DNA from: Limisphaera sp026417315
GTDB taxonomy: Bacteria > Verrucomicrobiota > Verrucomicrobiia > Limisphaerales > Limisphaeraceae
Length of the DNA: 64,000 nt
Reading direction: 5' to 3'
Assembly (NCBI RefSeq): GCF_049537125.1
Contig: NZ_JBMVQY010000001.1
Coordinates: 1,674,001 to 1,738,000, forward strand
The notes under the pieces are model-generated. The model worked only from the letters and a program-made list of their open reading frames with translations, made no database searches and was not told the DNA's origin. Below, piece after piece: positions 61,499-64,000 of the stretch. How positions within the stretch are numbered: the first letter of the stretch is position 1; each line of letters starts with the position of its first letter. The position numbers and the translations under genes are program-made.

Positions 61499-62145
61499 AC
61501 CATCTGCCGCGTGCGCACCGGCGTGAAACTCCGCCGATGAGCCGGACAGGGCCCCAGTCGTGCCAACGCCTCCAGGTGTCGGGGGGTCGGATAGCCCTTG
61601 TGCTCCGCAAATCCGTAGCCCGGGTATTGGCGGTCCAGCTCCACCATGAACCTGTCCCGCGTCACCTTGGCGAGCACACTGGCCGCGGCGATGGAGTAAC
61701 TGCGCGCGTCGCCCCGCACCAGGGCGCTGTGGGGCACGGGCAAGCCCGGCACCGGTCGTCCGTCCACCAGCACGTGCTCCGGCACCGGTTGCAGCCCGGC
61801 CAGGGCCCGCTGCATCGCCCGGTGCGTCGCCCGCAGAATGTTCAGTCGGTCGATTTCCTCCGGATCTGCCCAGCCGAGGGCAAACCGGACCTCCGGATGA
61901 TTCACCAGGCGATCGTAAAGCGTTTCGCGGGTCGCGGGGCTCAGTTGTTTCGAGTCGTTCAGGCCCGCAAACTCCGGGTCCACCTCCCCCGTTTCTCGCC
62001 AGCGGATCGGGAGGATCACCGCAGCCGCCACCACCGGGCCCGCCAGAGGACCCCGCCCCGCCTCGTCCATTCCGGCGACGCACCGGATCCCCCGCGCCCA
62101 CAGCCGGCGTTCCCACTCCAATCGGTCCACCCGGCCAGCACTCAT
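61486..62145 (-). CDS. rnhB: ribonuclease HII
   Basis: A 219-residue enzyme. The catalytic motif VAGMDEAGRGPLAGPVVAAAVIL carries the first Asp and Glu; LNDSKQLSP and RATHRAMQRAL follow; VLVDGRPVPGL and SIAAASVLAKVTRDRFMVEL hold the remaining catalytic Asp residues, with the GYGFAEHKGYPTPRHLEAL motif near the end. It cuts RNA in RNA/DNA hybrids and removes misinserted ribonucleotides. The ATG at 62145 (MSAGRVDRLEWERR) is the usual length. yraN overlaps its end by 13 nt. Confidence 0.95.
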   Translation of the reverse strand: MSAGRVDRLEWERRLWARGIRCVAGMDEAGRGPLAGPVVAAAVILPIRWRETGEVDPEFAGLNDSKQLSPATRETLYDRLVNHPEVRFALGWADPEEIDRLNILRATHRAMQRALAGLQPVPEHVLVDGRPVPGLPVPHSALVRGDARSYSIAAASVLAKVTRDRFMVELDRQYPGYGFAEHKGYPTPRHLEALARLGPCPAHRRSFTPVRTRQMVWHF

Positions 62146-62240
62146 GATTCGGACACCCTCGACCCTTCCGGTCTCCGGGAGCTTCCCCGCCATCGCGTCC
62201 TCCGAGGAGCCCTGTGACCCCGGCCCGGGAACCACGCGGT

Positions 62241-63266
62241 TCAAGGCCGGGCCGAGATCTCCAGCATGCGTTCGATGGGCCGCCGCGCCCGCTCCAGCAC
62301 GTCGCGCGGCAACTCGATCCGCGGTTCCAGTCGCCGCATGCAATCGCGCAGCTTCTCCAGTGTGTTGAGTTTCATGTATTTGCACTCGCTGCAGCGGCAG
62401 GCGTCCGTCGGCATGCGCCCCACATCGTACGTCGGCGCACAGTAAAACGTCTTGTCCGGGCATTCCTTGCGCAGGCGGTGCAAAATGCCGGACTCGGTCA
62501 CGATGATGAACTCCCGATCCGGACTGGCCTTGCACCATTGAATCATCTTCTCGGTGGAGCAGATGACGTCGGCCAGCTCGCGCACTTCCCGCAACGACTC
62601 CGGGTGCACAACCACTCGCGCCTGCGGATGTTGGGCCTTCAGGCGCAACAGGCTGTCCCGCCGGAATTCCACGTGCGCATAACAATGCCCGCGCCACAGC
62701 GTCATCGGACGCCCTGTCTGTTCCATGACCCACTGGCCCAGGTTCTCGTCGGGTACGAACAACAGGTCCCGGTCCGCCGGCGCCGCGCGGACGATTTTCT
62801 CCGCATTGCCGCTGGTGCAAATCACGTCGCTCAGCGCCTTCACGGCCGCACTGCAGTTGATGTAAGCGATGGTGTAAAAGTTGGGGTTCGTCCGTTGCAG
62901 CGCGGCCAGGGCCTCTGCCGGGCAACTTTCCTCCAGCGAGCAGCCTGCCTCCTTGTCCGGCAACACCACCAGCTTCTCGGGGTTCAGAATCTTGGCCGTC
63001 TCGGCCATGAAGTGCACCCCGCAGAACACGATCACGTCCGCCCGGGTCCGCGCCGCCTGTTGCGACAGTCCGAGGGAATCCCCCACAAAGTCGGCCAGAT
63101 CCTGGATCTCCGGCACCTGGTAGTTGTGGGCCAGGATGACCGCATTGAGCCGGCGCTTCAGATCCAGGATCTCGCGCGTCAAGACCTCCCGCTGCGCCTC
63201 GGCCGATCTCGCCACGGTAGGCGCTGTGGTTTCCCGGGTTGCCGGCGGTGCCATCGTCGCTGCCAT
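62241..63266 (-). CDS. nadA: quinolinate synthase
   Basis: A 341-residue iron-sulfur enzyme that condenses iminoaspartate and dihydroxyacetone phosphate to quinolinate, a NAD precursor. Family features are VILAHNYQVPEIQDLADFVGDSLGLSQQAA, VIVFCGVHFMAETAKILNPEKLVVLPDKEAGCSLEESCP, ICTSGNAEKIV, FVPDENLGQW and CKYMKLNTLEKL near the C-terminus. Cysteines in VFCG, VICTSG and the C-terminal CRCSEC segment supply the three cluster ligands. It ends 95 nt upstream of rnhB on the same strand. nadB and nadC are not in the window. The N-terminus is extended by about 20 Ala/Thr-rich residues. Confidence 0.96.
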   Translation of the reverse strand: MAATMAPPATRETTAPTVARSAEAQREVLTREILDLKRRLNAVILAHNYQVPEIQDLADFVGDSLGLSQQAARTRADVIVFCGVHFMAETAKILNPEKLVVLPDKEAGCSLEESCPAEALAALQRTNPNFYTIAYINCSAAVKALSDVICTSGNAEKIVRAAPADRDLLFVPDENLGQWVMEQTGRPMTLWRGHCYAHVEFRRDSLLRLKAQHPQARVVVHPESLREVRELADVICSTEKMIQWCKASPDREFIIVTESGILHRLRKECPDKTFYCAPTYDVGRMPTDACRCSECKYMKLNTLEKLRDCMRRLEPRIELPRDVLERARRPIERMLEISARP

Positions 63267-64000
63267 CGCCCCAACCTAGCAGCCCCTCGGACTGCCCTCA
63301 AGGGAACCTTCCCAAGCCGGCACGCCCGCCGAGGAGTCCTTTCCGGATCGCGCGACCGGAACCACGGGGTCTGCGAGGCTCGCTTGCATCCCGGCAGGTG
63401 GCACCCGGCTCAGCCTGTGGACGCGGGCGGCGCCGCAGATCGACGAGGGTTTCGAACCCTTGGAGGTCGGCGACCGGGCACTTGTCCCGCCGCATCGGCT
63501 GGTTCACGCGCCCTCCGGCCGCGGTCATGGCCAACCCGGGCGGAGCAAGCGGAGGACAGCCCATCAAGCGTTTAGAACAAAGCCCCAGAGAGGAGGAGGC
63601 TGCGGCGCAGGGAGCCCACGGCGCCCATGGATCACCAGAAAGGAACGAGGGACAAAGGCTGCATCGGCGGCCGGTCCGGTCGCCAATCCCACGGGTCCCA
63701 AGCGCGCCCGAGAGGAAGAACTCAAGCAAGGCAGCCGCCGGGGGAAGCCGGCCGGTCGCAACAAAGTCTCCTCCGAAAGTCGGGGATCGAACCTTGGCCG
63801 GCCGGGTGGCCGAAATGGCCATCCTCCGGAGCGAGGAGTTGGATTTGGATTCCGGGTCCGCTGCCTCGAGGCGGCTACTGTCCCCCAATCTGGAGCCGCC
63901 GACGGTGCTCAGTGGAAAACCCGCGTGCGAGTTGTCTGCCACGTGCCTGCGGCATTGATAAAATGGCCCGCTGGGCCATGATCGGCCGGCACCATCGCAT
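63267..64000. other. terminal stretch without a recognisable gene
   Basis: About 730 nt to the window edge. Basic, Gly/Arg/Pro-rich spurious frames overlap on both strands; none matches a family. A GGTTCGATCCCC string on the minus strand near 63785-63796 resembles a tRNA T-loop but lacks the flanking stem. The nadA promoter should lie at its left edge. Confidence 0.35.

Noticed and set aside
63760..63800. Possible tRNA T-arm on the minus strand (GGTTCGATCCCC)
   Set aside because: The 5-bp T-stem does not form and no acceptor or anticodon arms could be placed.
63298..63981. Open frames of 170-240 codons on both strands at the right end
   Set aside because: Basic Gly/Arg/Pro-rich products in several overlapping frames without any family motif.
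1..64000. CRISPR arrays or insertion sequences
   Set aside because: No series of regularly spaced repeats and no transposase-like product was found.

Overview
The window looks like chromosomal DNA of a high-GC, Gram-negative member of the Verrucomicrobiota, possibly a Limisphaera-like lineage. This is inferred, not proven. The clues are a short C-terminal VPEGG sorting tail typical of verrucomicrobial PEP-CTERM proteins, two Tat-exported Gfo/Idh/MocA oxidoreductases, a DUF1080 lipoprotein, futalosine-pathway menaquinone synthesis (mqnD), a FadL-type outer-membrane protein, and long GC-rich spacers. About 46 protein genes can be supported. No tRNA, rRNA, CRISPR array or insertion sequence was recognised.

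Layout. 1-2.7 kb: the 3' end of mnmG, a VPEGG-CTERM exported protein with a clear terminator, and a long spacer. 2.7-12.9 kb: a signalling region with a NarL-type regulator, a stand-alone receiver, a BASS transporter and a PilB/GspE-type ATPase. It also holds a tightly coupled run fadL - methyltransferase - histidine kinase - receiver/kinase whose order and domains match the phcB-phcS-phcR quorum-sensing genes of Ralstonia; a truncated dehydrogenase gene lies at its upstream edge. 13.5-16.9 kb: an iron-uptake operon with a membrane-anchored DtxR-FeoA fusion and FeoB split into a GTPase and a permease. 17-20.9 kb: smc. 21.6-27.6 kb: cell-surface polysaccharide genes (YfhO-like membrane protein, GT-like protein, methyltransferase, GT2). 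27.8-31.2 kb: mqnD, a cytochrome c/sugar-dehydrogenase fusion and a small coiled-coil protein. 31.5-40.2 kb: alaS, an exported oxidoreductase, rpoD, rsmD and orphan hypBA. 40.5-49.3 kb: a second exported oxidoreductase, an aldo/keto reductase, nuoJKLM, a DUF1080 lipoprotein and gmhB. 49.3-57.6 kb: glmS, an epimerase-like SDR, purL, a conserved hypothetical, and a corrinoid protein plus homocysteine methyltransferase. 57.6-64 kb: thrH, an FKBP isomerase, a hypothetical, yraN, rnhB, nadA and a terminal stretch without a recognisable gene.

How the genes work together. Translational coupling by 4-nt ATGA overlaps recurs in the phc-like genes, the feo operon and nuoJ-K and nuoL-M. The most interesting unit is the phc-like one. 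A PhcB-like enzyme would make a fatty-acid methyl ester signal, a six-helix kinase would sense it, and a receiver protein whose own kinase ATP-binding domain looks degenerate would act downstream; a FadL channel directly upstream could move the lipid signal across the outer membrane. Housekeeping genes (smc, alaS, rpoD, rsmD, glmS, purL, rnhB, nadA) are scattered among these accessory units.
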